A DNA stretch of 38,792 nt from an uncultured Oscillibacter sp. (lineage in GTDB: Bacteria > Bacillota > Clostridia > Oscillospirales > Oscillospiraceae). A program made the position numbers and the translations under genes. Below are positions 30,883 through 38,179 of the stretch, in pieces. The notes below the pieces were generated by a model. It ran no database searches. It saw only the letters and a program-made list of their open reading frames with translations, and was not told where the DNA came from. Positions within the stretch are counted from its first letter, which is position 1. Each line of letters begins with the position of its first letter. The stretch is taken from assembly GCA_947382875.1 (NCBI GenBank), contig CANDBG010000019.1, positions 1 to 38,792 of the forward strand. Direction: 5' to 3'.

Positions 30883-30892
30883 GGACATTTTT
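30862..30892 (-). terminator. Inverted repeat: terminator of the recN unit overlapping the lepB promoter
   Basis: AAAAATGTCC and GGACATTTTT are perfect 10-bp arms around 11 bases. On the minus strand the second arm ends in TTTTT, about 34 bp after the stop of the 30926 gene, as for an intrinsic terminator. The GC core is short, and the lepB -35 box lies in the loop, so a repressor site is an alternative. Confidence 0.55.
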
Positions 30893-30925
30893 TGCTCTAC
30901 CCGGAAAATGAACTTTTCTTGTCGC

Positions 30926-31138
30926 CTAGGGCCGAAATCCGGTTCGGTCCAGTTCCCTTCCGATCAATTCATTGGCAATTTCAAATGCTTGTATTCTCCT
31001 TTTTGCCAATGTGATCTGGGATTTATACCGTTCCGCATTTTCTTTTGATGCGAGTGTTTTTAACGTCTCTCTTAATTTGTGCAGCGTAGAGTCAATTTGC
31101 CGCTTCGCTTCGGTTAGTTCCTCTTGTGTAAATTCCAT
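30926..31138 (-). CDS. Small helical protein of unknown function
   Basis: A 70-residue highly charged protein (MEFTQEELTEAKRQIDSTL, then KLRETLKTLASK) that should form one long helical hairpin or coiled coil, ending ELIGRELDRTGFRP. No family is recognised. The ATG at 31138 has only a weak ribosome site (GTGGAA). It lies 19 bp after the zinc-ribbon membrane gene in the recN unit. Confidence 0.6.
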   Translation of the reverse strand: MEFTQEELTEAKRQIDSTLHKLRETLKTLASKENAERYKSQITLAKRRIQAFEIANELIGRELDRTGFRP

Positions 31139-31157
31139 CGTTCCACGCTTTCTGGTT

Positions 31158-31424
31158 TTATAAATCCAATTTGCTGCCGCATTTCGGACAGTAGTCCGGC
31201 TTCTTTCCTCGAATGCTGAATTTTTCTCCGCAGTGAGGACATTTGTAGAATACAAGCGCCTGCCCGATTCCCAGCAGCATCGCAAATACGCCAAGTCCGG
31301 CTGCCCCATTTCCAAGCGCCATCGTGTCAGGACTGGATGTTCCTAAAAACATACCAATTAACATCACAATGCCCCCGCCCCATACGCCGGCGGCCATCAG
31401 CAGGTAGCTCTTTTTATAATCCAT
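31158..31424 (-). CDS. Small two-helix membrane protein with zinc ribbon
   Basis: An 88-residue protein with two membrane helices (about 8-26 and 37-57) and a C-terminal zinc ribbon (KCPHCGEKFSIRG, YCPKCGSK). It shares the layout of the two genes at 25188-25765. The ATG at 31424 follows AAAGGGG. It starts 11 bp after recN and is probably co-transcribed. Function unknown. Confidence 0.8.
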   Translation of the reverse strand: MDYKKSYLLMAAGVWGGGIVMLIGMFLGTSSPDTMALGNGAAGLGVFAMLLGIGQALVFYKCPHCGEKFSIRGKKPDYCPKCGSKLDL

Positions 31425-31435
31425 GTGTTCCCCTT

Positions 31436-33133
31436 TCACTTCTTTGCGTTGTCAAGTGTCTCCCGATAGGCCGACGCTGCGTCCAGCAGCTCTCCAGCGC
31501 TTTCTAAAAGAGCTTCCGTTACCTGGGCGCCTCCCGTAATCCGGGCAAGCTCTTCCTTCCGACGCTCCCGGCTTAAAAGGACAACTTGTGTAAAGGTTCT
31601 TCCCTTGCGTTCTCCCTTCTCGACGGAAAAATGCGTGTCTGCCATGGCCGCAAGCTGGGGCAGGTGCGTGACGCACAGAACCTGCTTGCGACGGCTTACC
31701 TGCGCCAGCTTTTCCGCTACCTTCTGCGCCGCCCGACCAGATACGCCGGTGTCCACTTCGTCAAAAACGAGTGTTCCGATGGATTCCTGTTCCGCCAGCA
31801 CATTTTTTAACGCTAACATGATCCGTGCAAGCTCGCCGCCGGAGGCAATCTTTGCAATCGGTTTCAAGTCTTCTCCTGTGTTAGCCGACATTAAAAACCG
31901 TATTACATCGCAGCCGTCGGGGGACGGCTCCTTTTCTGTGAACGCAATCGCAAATTGAACGCGGTTCATGTCCAGGTCGCGCAGTTCTTTTTGAATCCGC
32001 GCTTCCAGTTCAGACGCCGCTTTTTTGCGGGCCTCCGTCAGCGCCTTGCCAGCCGTCAGGGCCTCCTTTTGCGCTTTTTTAAGTTTTTGTTCCAACTGAA
32101 TCAATGTGTCGTCCGCCGTCTCTATGGCGTCCAGCTCTTTTTGACACTTGTCCAAGTAGTCCAACATATCCTGCACCGTCGCGCCATACTTCTTTTTTAA
32201 CCGGTACAGCTGGTCCGCACGGCTCTCCGCGGCGTCCAGTTCTTCCGGTGAAAAATCAAACGCACTCCTCAGGTCCCGTACAGTTTCCGCTAAGTCGTAT
32301 GCCTCGCTTTGCAGCGCGCCTAAGCGGTTATATACGTCTAATACGTCGTTGTCCAGCATCCGAATGCCGGATAGGGCGGCTTCCGCGTCGCTTAGCTGGC
32401 CTACGGCTCCGGCGCTGTCGTCGTCGCCGTTCAGACAGTAGTCCGCACCTGTGAGGGCTGACAGGTATTTTTCGCCGTTCCGTAAGAGGTTCCGACGGGT
32501 TTCCAGTTCCTCCTCCTCACCAGGCTGAAGTTCTGCCCGTTCCAGTTCTTCAATCTGAAAACGTAAACTGTCCATACGACGGGCCTTCTCGGCTTCGTCC
32601 ATTTGCAGAGCGTTGATTTGATTGCGCAGGTTCGTCATGGCGGCGTAGATTTTCCGATATGCAGTGAAGGGAGCGTCAGTTCGCCCAAAACGGTCCAGAT
32701 ATGCGCCGTGCTGTTCTTCGTCCAGAAGTTGGGTTCCGTCGTGCTGACCGTGGATGTTTAGAAGTTCACTGCCGATTTGACGTAATTGTGCTACTGTTAA
32801 AGGACGGCCATTGATCCGGCAGACGTTTTTTCCTTCACTGGAAATTTCGCGCTGTAAGAGCAGGTTTCCATCTTCGTCAGGAGAAAAGCCGTTTTCAGAG
32901 AGTCCGGGTAAGTTCGTCGGAACGTTTGAAAATTCTGCGCTGACGAACGCCTTTGCTGAGCCTGTGCGGATTAAGTCCCGCGAGGTACGGCCGCCCAGGA
33001 CTGCGCCCATAGCGTCGATGACGATGGATTTGCCTGCGCCGGTCTCGCCTGTGAGAGCGTTAAATCCTGGGCGGAACTCTATGTCCGCTTCTTCAATGAC
33101 CGCTATATTTTCAATATGCAGCAGTTCCAGCAT
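31436..33133 (-). CDS. recN: DNA repair protein RecN
   Basis: A 565-residue SMC-like ATPase that acts early in double-strand break repair by gathering DNA ends. The N-terminus MLELLHIENIAVIEEADIEF leads to Walker A TGETGAGKSIVIDAM near 28-42. A long coiled-coil middle (about 150-370) separates it from the C-terminal ABC signature ASGGELARIMLALK and Walker B TLVFDEVDTGVSG, followed by CVTHLPQLAAMAD. The ATG at 33133 has GGGAGAG about 10 bases upstream. It is 478 bp from argR, unlike the close spacing in Bacillus, because of the repeat-rich gap. Confidence 0.96.
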   Translation of the reverse strand: MLELLHIENIAVIEEADIEFRPGFNALTGETGAGKSIVIDAMGAVLGGRTSRDLIRTGSAKAFVSAEFSNVPTNLPGLSENGFSPDEDGNLLLQREISSEGKNVCRINGRPLTVAQLRQIGSELLNIHGQHDGTQLLDEEQHGAYLDRFGRTDAPFTAYRKIYAAMTNLRNQINALQMDEAEKARRMDSLRFQIEELERAELQPGEEEELETRRNLLRNGEKYLSALTGADYCLNGDDDSAGAVGQLSDAEAALSGIRMLDNDVLDVYNRLGALQSEAYDLAETVRDLRSAFDFSPEELDAAESRADQLYRLKKKYGATVQDMLDYLDKCQKELDAIETADDTLIQLEQKLKKAQKEALTAGKALTEARKKAASELEARIQKELRDLDMNRVQFAIAFTEKEPSPDGCDVIRFLMSANTGEDLKPIAKIASGGELARIMLALKNVLAEQESIGTLVFDEVDTGVSGRAAQKVAEKLAQVSRRKQVLCVTHLPQLAAMADTHFSVEKGERKGRTFTQVVLLSRERRKEELARITGGAQVTEALLESAGELLDAASAYRETLDNAKK

Positions 33134-33233
33134 GGCACTTCTCTCCCTAATTTTGATAGTGTTTTTCAACAAAAGAAATTATTTGTGCAATGTCCGACTC
33201 TTTTGACCAACAACGCCAATTGTATCAACAGCA

Positions 33234-33418
33234 CCAATTGCACCCGGCCTTTTCACGCACCGCAGCAGCGACAGCGGAGTTAGACGCACCGGCAAGTTGA
33301 ATTGGATTTCCCTCTTCCTTTCAGCCGGTCCATTTCAAGCGCCAATTGCACCCAGCCTTTTCACGCACTGTAGCAGCGACAGCGGAGTTAGACGCACCGG
33401 CAAGTCGAATTGGACTTC
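33234..33418. repeat. Two 77-bp direct repeats with 108-bp period
   Basis: Copies at 33234-33310 and 33342-33418 agree at about 72 of 77 positions; both contain GCAGCGACAGCGGAGTTAG-type sequence (TAGCAG in copy 2). Each begins with CCAATTG and ends with GAATTGG, so each unit has short inverted ends. A further GCCAATTG lies just before copy 1. No convincing frame runs through them. They fill the recN-argR gap. Confidence 0.8.
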
Positions 33419-33496
33419 TCGTTTCCAGAGGCAGAAATCCGTAGTTCTCCACCACACCTAATAAACGCTCTTTTCTTTTGGACCGTGAACGGCCCG

Positions 33497-33588
33497 TTTT
33501 CTTTTCTCTCGCAGAGAAAAGAAAATGGGGGGTTCAAATTGGACCAGCCATTTCAAATGGCTGCCCTGCGCCCGCGCCGTGAGGCGCG
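33497..33588. repeat. Three strong palindromes in the recN-argR gap
   Basis: TTTTCTTTTCTCT with its exact complement around CGC (33497-33525, extendable outward through flanking CCC/GGG), CAGCCATTT/AAATGGCTG around one base (33545-33563), and CGCGCC/GGCGCG around GTGA (33573-33588). On the minus strand they follow the argR stop at 33612 and could end argR transcription or form a structured 3' end. The packing suggests a mobile intergenic repeat. Confidence 0.7.
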
Positions 33589-33611
33589 CCCTATTATACC
33601 GGGCGGTATGT

Positions 33612-34061
33612 CTAAAGCATCGCTTTTAGTTCCTCACAGAAGTCTGAGGCGGAATCGGAATCCTTCATCAGTAAAAAGGCGGTGTCGTCACCCGCCAGAG
33701 AGCCAACCATATACGGAAGCTCCATGTGATCCAGAGCCGAACATGCCGCGCTGGCTAAACCCGGCATGGTCTTTATCACAACAATGTTTTGCGCGTACGC
33801 AATACTCAATATGCTTTCCCGGAAAATCGTTTGCAGCTTCTCCGCAACATTCAGCTTCGTCCGGTTGCCCGAAACCGCGTACTTGTACATCCCTTGCCCT
33901 ACCGGCTCCTTAATCAAATGCAGCTGCTTGATGTCTCGGGATATCGTTGCCTGCGTGCTGTGTATTCCGCGCTCCTGAAGCCGCTCCAAAAGCTGCTCCT
34001 GCGTCTCAATGTTTTCCTGGGAAATAATATCCAGAATCATCGTCTGACGGTCATTCTTCAT
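33612..34061 (-). CDS. argR: Arginine repressor ArgR
   Basis: A 149-residue regulator of arginine metabolism. The N-terminal winged helix-turn-helix (MILDIISQENIETQEQLLER, STQATISRDIKQLHLIK) binds ARG boxes; the C-terminal domain (PGLASAACSALDH, VGSLAGDDTAFLLM) forms the hexamer and binds arginine through the GDD-type motif. Overlaps nadK by 4 bp. In Firmicutes this gene, also called ahrC, normally lies between tlyA and recN; here nadK is inserted, as is common in Clostridia. Confidence 0.96.
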   Translation of the reverse strand: MKNDRQTMILDIISQENIETQEQLLERLQERGIHSTQATISRDIKQLHLIKEPVGQGMYKYAVSGNRTKLNVAEKLQTIFRESILSIAYAQNIVVIKTMPGLASAACSALDHMELPYMVGSLAGDDTAFLLMKDSDSASDFCEELKAML

Positions 34062-34936
34062 CCTTCCAGCCCTCCCGGCAGCATTTTCTGGGCGAATATC
34101 TCACAAAAACTCCGCTCCGACAGACGCACCAAACGCGTCACGTACTTCGAACGACGTACCTGTATCTTGTCGTCGGCCCGGAGGGCAAACGCCCGGCTTT
34201 CATCCACAAATAAATACACCGGCTTCCGCCCGTTTCGTTCCAGCTCCACCGTCAGCGTGTGCTCCGGCGAGAGAACGTAGGACGAAAAGCGCATATTGTG
34301 TATGCAAATCGGACATACCACCATCGTTTGCGCGACCGGTTCCACTACCGGCCCGCCTGCTGACAGGGAATAAGCCGTTGAACCTGTGGGCGTCGCTACA
34401 ATCACCCCGTCGCCGGCTATGTCCGCCAAGTGCCGCCCGTCGGAGGAAATTTTCAGGTGTATTACATGAGAAATCGGTCCTTCCCGGATCACAGCGTCGT
34501 TTAACCCCAGATTCGTGTAAATCTGACGCCCGTCACGGAATACCGATACGTCCAGCATCATCCGCTGCTCCAACTCAAAATCCCAGTTCTTCAGCTTCCG
34601 CAGAGCGTCCAGCTCTCCGGCCTCCAGCTCCGCCACAAAGCCTAAACCGCCCATGTTTACGCCCAGTACCGGCATCTTGTGCAGCGCGGCCAGTTTCGCC
34701 AAGTGCAAAATCGTGCCGTCGCCGCCGAAGGTGATTAACAGGTCCGAGCCTTTCAGCTCCTGGGGCAGAGGCTGTACGTCGTACCCGGCAAACGCCCCCT
34801 CCTTCCGGTCCCGGAAAGGTGAACAGACCACAGTCTGAAACCCTGACTCCCGCAGAATTTTTTCGGCGGTGCGGGTCGCTTTCATGCCCTGGTCCCGGTT
34901 CGGGTTGGGACAGAGAATGATCTTTTTCGGATTCAT
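34058..34936 (-). CDS. nadK: NAD kinase
   Basis: A 292-residue enzyme that phosphorylates NAD to NADP. Signature motifs are ITFGGDGTILHLAKLA, GVNMGGLGFVAELE, LNDAVIREG and the glycine-rich VATPTGSTAYSLSAGGPVV. Full length. The ribosome site is GGAGAGGAG, and the start overlaps the tlyA stop by 4 bp. Cytoplasmic housekeeping gene, translated as part of the dxs-tlyA-nadK-argR unit. Confidence 0.96.
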   Translation of the reverse strand: MNPKKIILCPNPNRDQGMKATRTAEKILRESGFQTVVCSPFRDRKEGAFAGYDVQPLPQELKGSDLLITFGGDGTILHLAKLAALHKMPVLGVNMGGLGFVAELEAGELDALRKLKNWDFELEQRMMLDVSVFRDGRQIYTNLGLNDAVIREGPISHVIHLKISSDGRHLADIAGDGVIVATPTGSTAYSLSAGGPVVEPVAQTMVVCPICIHNMRFSSYVLSPEHTLTVELERNGRKPVYLFVDESRAFALRADDKIQVRRSKYVTRLVRLSERSFCEIFAQKMLPGGLEG

Positions 34937-35754
34937 TGGACGTTCTCCTCTCCGTGCTCCTGCAAGGTTTCATGGGATTCCTCCACCAAAGCCTTCAGGT
35001 CAAAGCTCCTGGACGGTGTTCCGCTTTTTTCCAGAAATCCCAAATATTCAATGTTGCCCTCCGGTCCGCGGATGGGCGAATAGGTCAGGCCCTGGACGGT
35101 GAAGCCTGCCTCTGACGCGTGGACGAGGAACTGTTCCAAAACCTCCCGGTGAACCGCCGGGTCCCGGACGACCCCCTTTTTGCCGACTTTTTCCCGGCCT
35201 GCTTCGAACTGCGGTTTGACAAGGGATACCACTTGACCGCCGTTCCGCAACAGCGCTTCCAGAGGCGGCAATATCAATTTCAACGAAATGAAGCTCACGT
35301 CCACCGAGGCAAAATCCAGCTCCTCCGGCACCTGCTCCCGACTTAAATACCGGGCGTTCGTCCGTTCCAGGCAGACAACCCGTTCGTTCGTCCGCAGCTT
35401 CCATGCAAGCTGCCCACGGCCTACATCCACCGCGTAAACCTTCGCCGCACCGTTTTGCAGCATGCAATCCGTGAAACCGCCGGTGGATGCGCCAATGTCG
35501 CCGCAAATGGTTCCCTTCAAATCTATCGGAAAACTCGTCATGGCCTTTTCCAGTTTCAAACCGCCCCGGCTTACATACCGCAGGCCGCCTCGTACTTCAA
35601 CCGCCGCCTCCGGCAAAACCGCCGTGCCGGGCTTGTCCACCCGGCGGCCTTCCACATACACCTGGCCGCTCATGATAACCGCCTGCGCCCGCTGACGGCT
35701 TTCCTCAAAGCCTCGCTCTACCAGCAGCACATCCAGCCGCGTCTTACCACTCAT
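34933..35754 (-). CDS. tlyA: TlyA family rRNA 2'-O-methyltransferase
   Basis: A 273-residue protein. The N-terminal S4 RNA-binding domain (TRLDVLLVERGFEESRQRAQ, IMSGQVYVEGRRVDKPG) is followed by an FtsJ-like SAM methyltransferase domain (GDIGASTGGFTDCMLQNGA, VYAVDVGRGQLAWKL, FASVDVSFISLKLILPP, LVKPQFEAGREKVGKKG). The family methylates ribose 2'-OH groups in rRNA and is often mislabelled hemolysin. The first 11 bp overlap the dxs 3' end. Confidence 0.95.
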   Translation of the reverse strand: MSGKTRLDVLLVERGFEESRQRAQAVIMSGQVYVEGRRVDKPGTAVLPEAAVEVRGGLRYVSRGGLKLEKAMTSFPIDLKGTICGDIGASTGGFTDCMLQNGAAKVYAVDVGRGQLAWKLRTNERVVCLERTNARYLSREQVPEELDFASVDVSFISLKLILPPLEALLRNGGQVVSLVKPQFEAGREKVGKKGVVRDPAVHREVLEQFLVHASEAGFTVQGLTYSPIRGPEGNIEYLGFLEKSGTPSRSFDLKALVEESHETLQEHGEENVQ

Positions 35755-37600
35755 GCTCTATCGCCTCCCGCACCGCTCCGGCGATGCCGGCGGCGTCCAG
35801 TTTGAATCTTTGCTCCAATTGTTCCACACTGCCCTCGGAGGCAAACGTATGGCCCAAATTCTGTAATATTAAACGTTTCGGGGAACAACAGCCCTCCGCC
35901 AGAGCTGCCGCGGCCCGTTGGCCTGCGCAGCCCTCGCCAAACGCATCCTCAACCACCAGCAAAAGACTTGTTGTGCAAAGCTCCTGCAAAACCGCTGCGT
36001 CCAAGGGTGCAATGCGGTTCAGCTTGATGACCTCCGCTTCAATGCCCTCCGCTGCCAGCAGTTTTGCCGCGTCCAGCGTGTGGTTGATCTGTATGCCGTA
36101 AGAAAGAAGCGTTACATTTTTGCCCTCCCGCAGGCGTACGGCGGTTTGTTCCGAAGTGTCTTCCCGGAATACTCCCTCGCCGCCCCGCGGATAACGTATC
36201 GCAACCGGACCGGAAATTTCAAACAGCGCCTGCCGCAGCATATGCCGCAGTTCTGCAAAGTTCGATGGACACAACACCGTAAAACCGGGAATGCCCGGCA
36301 GAAACAACGGGTCAAAACAACCGTGATGGGTTTCGCCGTCGGCTCCCACCAGTCCCGCACGGTCTACACCGAATACCACGTGCAGGTTTTCCAGGGCAAC
36401 GTCGTGAATCAGCATATCATAGCTTCGCTGCAAAAAGGTCGAGTATACCGCAAAAACCGGAATCATTCCCTGCGCCGCAAGCCCGGCTGACATGGTAACG
36501 CCATGCCCTTCCGCGATGCCTACATCGAAAAAGCGGTCCGGATACCGCTTCGCAAACTCCGTCAGACCAGTGCCGTCCGCCATCGCTGCCGTCACCGCGC
36601 ATACCCGTTCGTTCTGCGCCGCGCAGTCCGACAGCGTTTGGCCGAACACACTGGAAAAGCTTTCGCCCGACGGCTTTTTTACCAGGCCCGTCAGTGGGTC
36701 AAATGGGCTGATGCCATGAAATTTGTCCGGGTTTTTCTCCGCATACGGATACCCTTTCCCCTTTACCGTGTTCACGTGAACCAAAACCGGACAGTGCAGC
36801 TCCCGCGCCCAGGTCAGTACGTCGCAGAGACGGGGCAGGTCGTGTCCGTCGATCGGACCCAGATACGTGAAGCCCATGTCCTCAAACAAGGTGCTGCCGG
36901 GCCACAGCGTCCGTTTCAGCCACGTCTTGACGCCGTGGTTGAAACGGTATAAGGCATTTTTCCCCGGCGTACGCCCGAACAGACTCCGATACCATTTTTT
37001 GAAATGGTAGTAAGCCGGCTTCGACCGCAGCCGCGCCAAATGCCGCGGAATCGCTCCCACGTTGCGGCTGATGGACATTCCGTTGTCATTCAAAATCACA
37101 ATGAGCGGTTCGCCGGAGGCCCCTGCGTTGTTCAGCCCCTCGTAGGCAAGACCGCCGGTCAGCGCGCCGTCGCCGATCAGCGCCAGAACGCTGTATTCTT
37201 CCTTTTGCAGCGTCCGGGCGCGGGCCATGCCCAGGGCTACCGAAACCGAATTGGACGCATGACCTGCGATAAAGGCGTCGTGGACGCTTTCGCGAGGCTT
37301 CGGAAACCCGGACAGGCCGTCCAGCTGCCGGAGTCCGCCGAACTGCTCCCGCCGTCCGGTGAGAATTTTGTGAACATAGCACTGGTGCCCCACGTCGAAA
37401 ATGAGACGGTCGCGTTCCGTGTCAAAAACCCGGTGAATGGCTACGGTCAGCTCCACCGCGCCCAGGTTGGAGGCCAGATGCCCGCCCGTTTCGGAGACGC
37501 TCTTCACAAGAAATTCCCGCAGCTCGTTGCAAAGCTGGGGAAGCGCTTCCCGGGAAAGCCTGCGCACATCAGCGGGAGAATGAATCGTTTCCAGCAGCAT
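35744..37600 (-). CDS. dxs: 1-deoxy-D-xylulose-5-phosphate synthase
   Basis: A 618-residue thiamine diphosphate enzyme that joins pyruvate and glyceraldehyde 3-phosphate, the first step of the MEP isoprenoid pathway. Visible are GGHLASNLGAVELTVAIHRV, DVGHQCYVHKIL, the ThDP-binding motif GDGALTGGLAYEGLNNAG, DIGIAEGH-like FDVGIAEGHGVTMSAGLA, and DRAGLVGADGETHHG. The C-terminal transketolase domain is complete. The ribosome site is GAGGAGG. It lies 13 bp after the oapA-like gene. Upstream ispA is not visible and may lie beyond the window, past the structured RNA. Confidence 0.96.
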   Translation of the reverse strand: MLLETIHSPADVRRLSREALPQLCNELREFLVKSVSETGGHLASNLGAVELTVAIHRVFDTERDRLIFDVGHQCYVHKILTGRREQFGGLRQLDGLSGFPKPRESVHDAFIAGHASNSVSVALGMARARTLQKEEYSVLALIGDGALTGGLAYEGLNNAGASGEPLIVILNDNGMSISRNVGAIPRHLARLRSKPAYYHFKKWYRSLFGRTPGKNALYRFNHGVKTWLKRTLWPGSTLFEDMGFTYLGPIDGHDLPRLCDVLTWARELHCPVLVHVNTVKGKGYPYAEKNPDKFHGISPFDPLTGLVKKPSGESFSSVFGQTLSDCAAQNERVCAVTAAMADGTGLTEFAKRYPDRFFDVGIAEGHGVTMSAGLAAQGMIPVFAVYSTFLQRSYDMLIHDVALENLHVVFGVDRAGLVGADGETHHGCFDPLFLPGIPGFTVLCPSNFAELRHMLRQALFEISGPVAIRYPRGGEGVFREDTSEQTAVRLREGKNVTLLSYGIQINHTLDAAKLLAAEGIEAEVIKLNRIAPLDAAVLQELCTTSLLLVVEDAFGEGCAGQRAAAALAEGCCSPKRLILQNLGHTFASEGSVEQLEQRFKLDAAGIAGAVREAIEHEW

Positions 37601-37613
37601 GATGCGCCTCCTC

Positions 37614-38159
37614 TCAGCGGTGGAAAATGTGCAGAACCCGTCCGGCGCAGTAGACTACCTTCGTGCTTTTCTGAATGGCGAAGGTTTTTCCAAGCGCCTT
37701 GCCGCCGATGGTCAGACCGGAGATGAGGGCCGTCACGCCTACGGAGATCAGGACCGTCCGCAGGTTCAGCGCCCGCTGAAGCTGCGCGACGATCACGGCT
37801 CCTGTCGCACCGCTGACGATGCCGCAGATATCGCCAACCACGTCATTGCACACGCTGGAAACCCGCCCCGCGTTCCGCAGGAGCATCAGGGATTCCTTCG
37901 CGCCCTTTTCCTTGTGCGCGGCCATGGCGTGGAAGGGCTTCGGGTCCGCCGAAGTCACCGCCACGCCAATGATGTCAAATAAAATGCCAAGGCCGATAAA
38001 CAGCGCCAGCATCAAAAGAGCGGCCGCCATGCCCGCGCCTTCCAGCATCGATTCCGACGCCAGACTCAGCACCGCCGACAGGGCCACCGCCATCAAAAAG
38101 ACTGTTAAGGCCCAACGATATTGGGCGGACATTCCGTTCTTTTTTTTCTGATTTTTCAA
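37614..38159 (-). CDS. oapA: OLE-associated protein A-like membrane protein
   Basis: A 181-residue protein with four predicted membrane helices at about 15-34, 43-68, 104-126 and 135-152, a basic N-terminus (KNQKKKNG) and a basic loop between helices 2 and 3 (AAHKEKGAKES). Helix 3 opens with an Asp-x3-Asp pair (Asp106, Asp110 in NDVVGDI). Size, topology and position directly between a long structured RNA and dxs match OapA, the membrane partner of OLE RNA in Firmicutes; such proteins are often mislabelled as CorB-like transporters. The start is a TTG at 38159, with GGAGG 8 bases upstream. The assignment rests on topology and gene order, not a database hit. Confidence 0.75.
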   Translation of the reverse strand: MKNQKKKNGMSAQYRWALTVFLMAVALSAVLSLASESMLEGAGMAAALLMLALFIGLGILFDIIGVAVTSADPKPFHAMAAHKEKGAKESLMLLRNAGRVSSVCNDVVGDICGIVSGATGAVIVAQLQRALNLRTVLISVGVTALISGLTIGGKALGKTFAIQKSTKVVYCAGRVLHIFHR

Positions 38160-38179
38160 AAGGAAACCTCCATAAAAAT

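Noticed and set aside
33234-33418. CRISPR array
   Set aside because: Only two long repeats, diverged from each other, with a short 31-base gap and no cas genes.
37614-38159. CorB-like magnesium transporter
   Set aside because: Too short and lacking CBS domains; the locus context fits OapA better.
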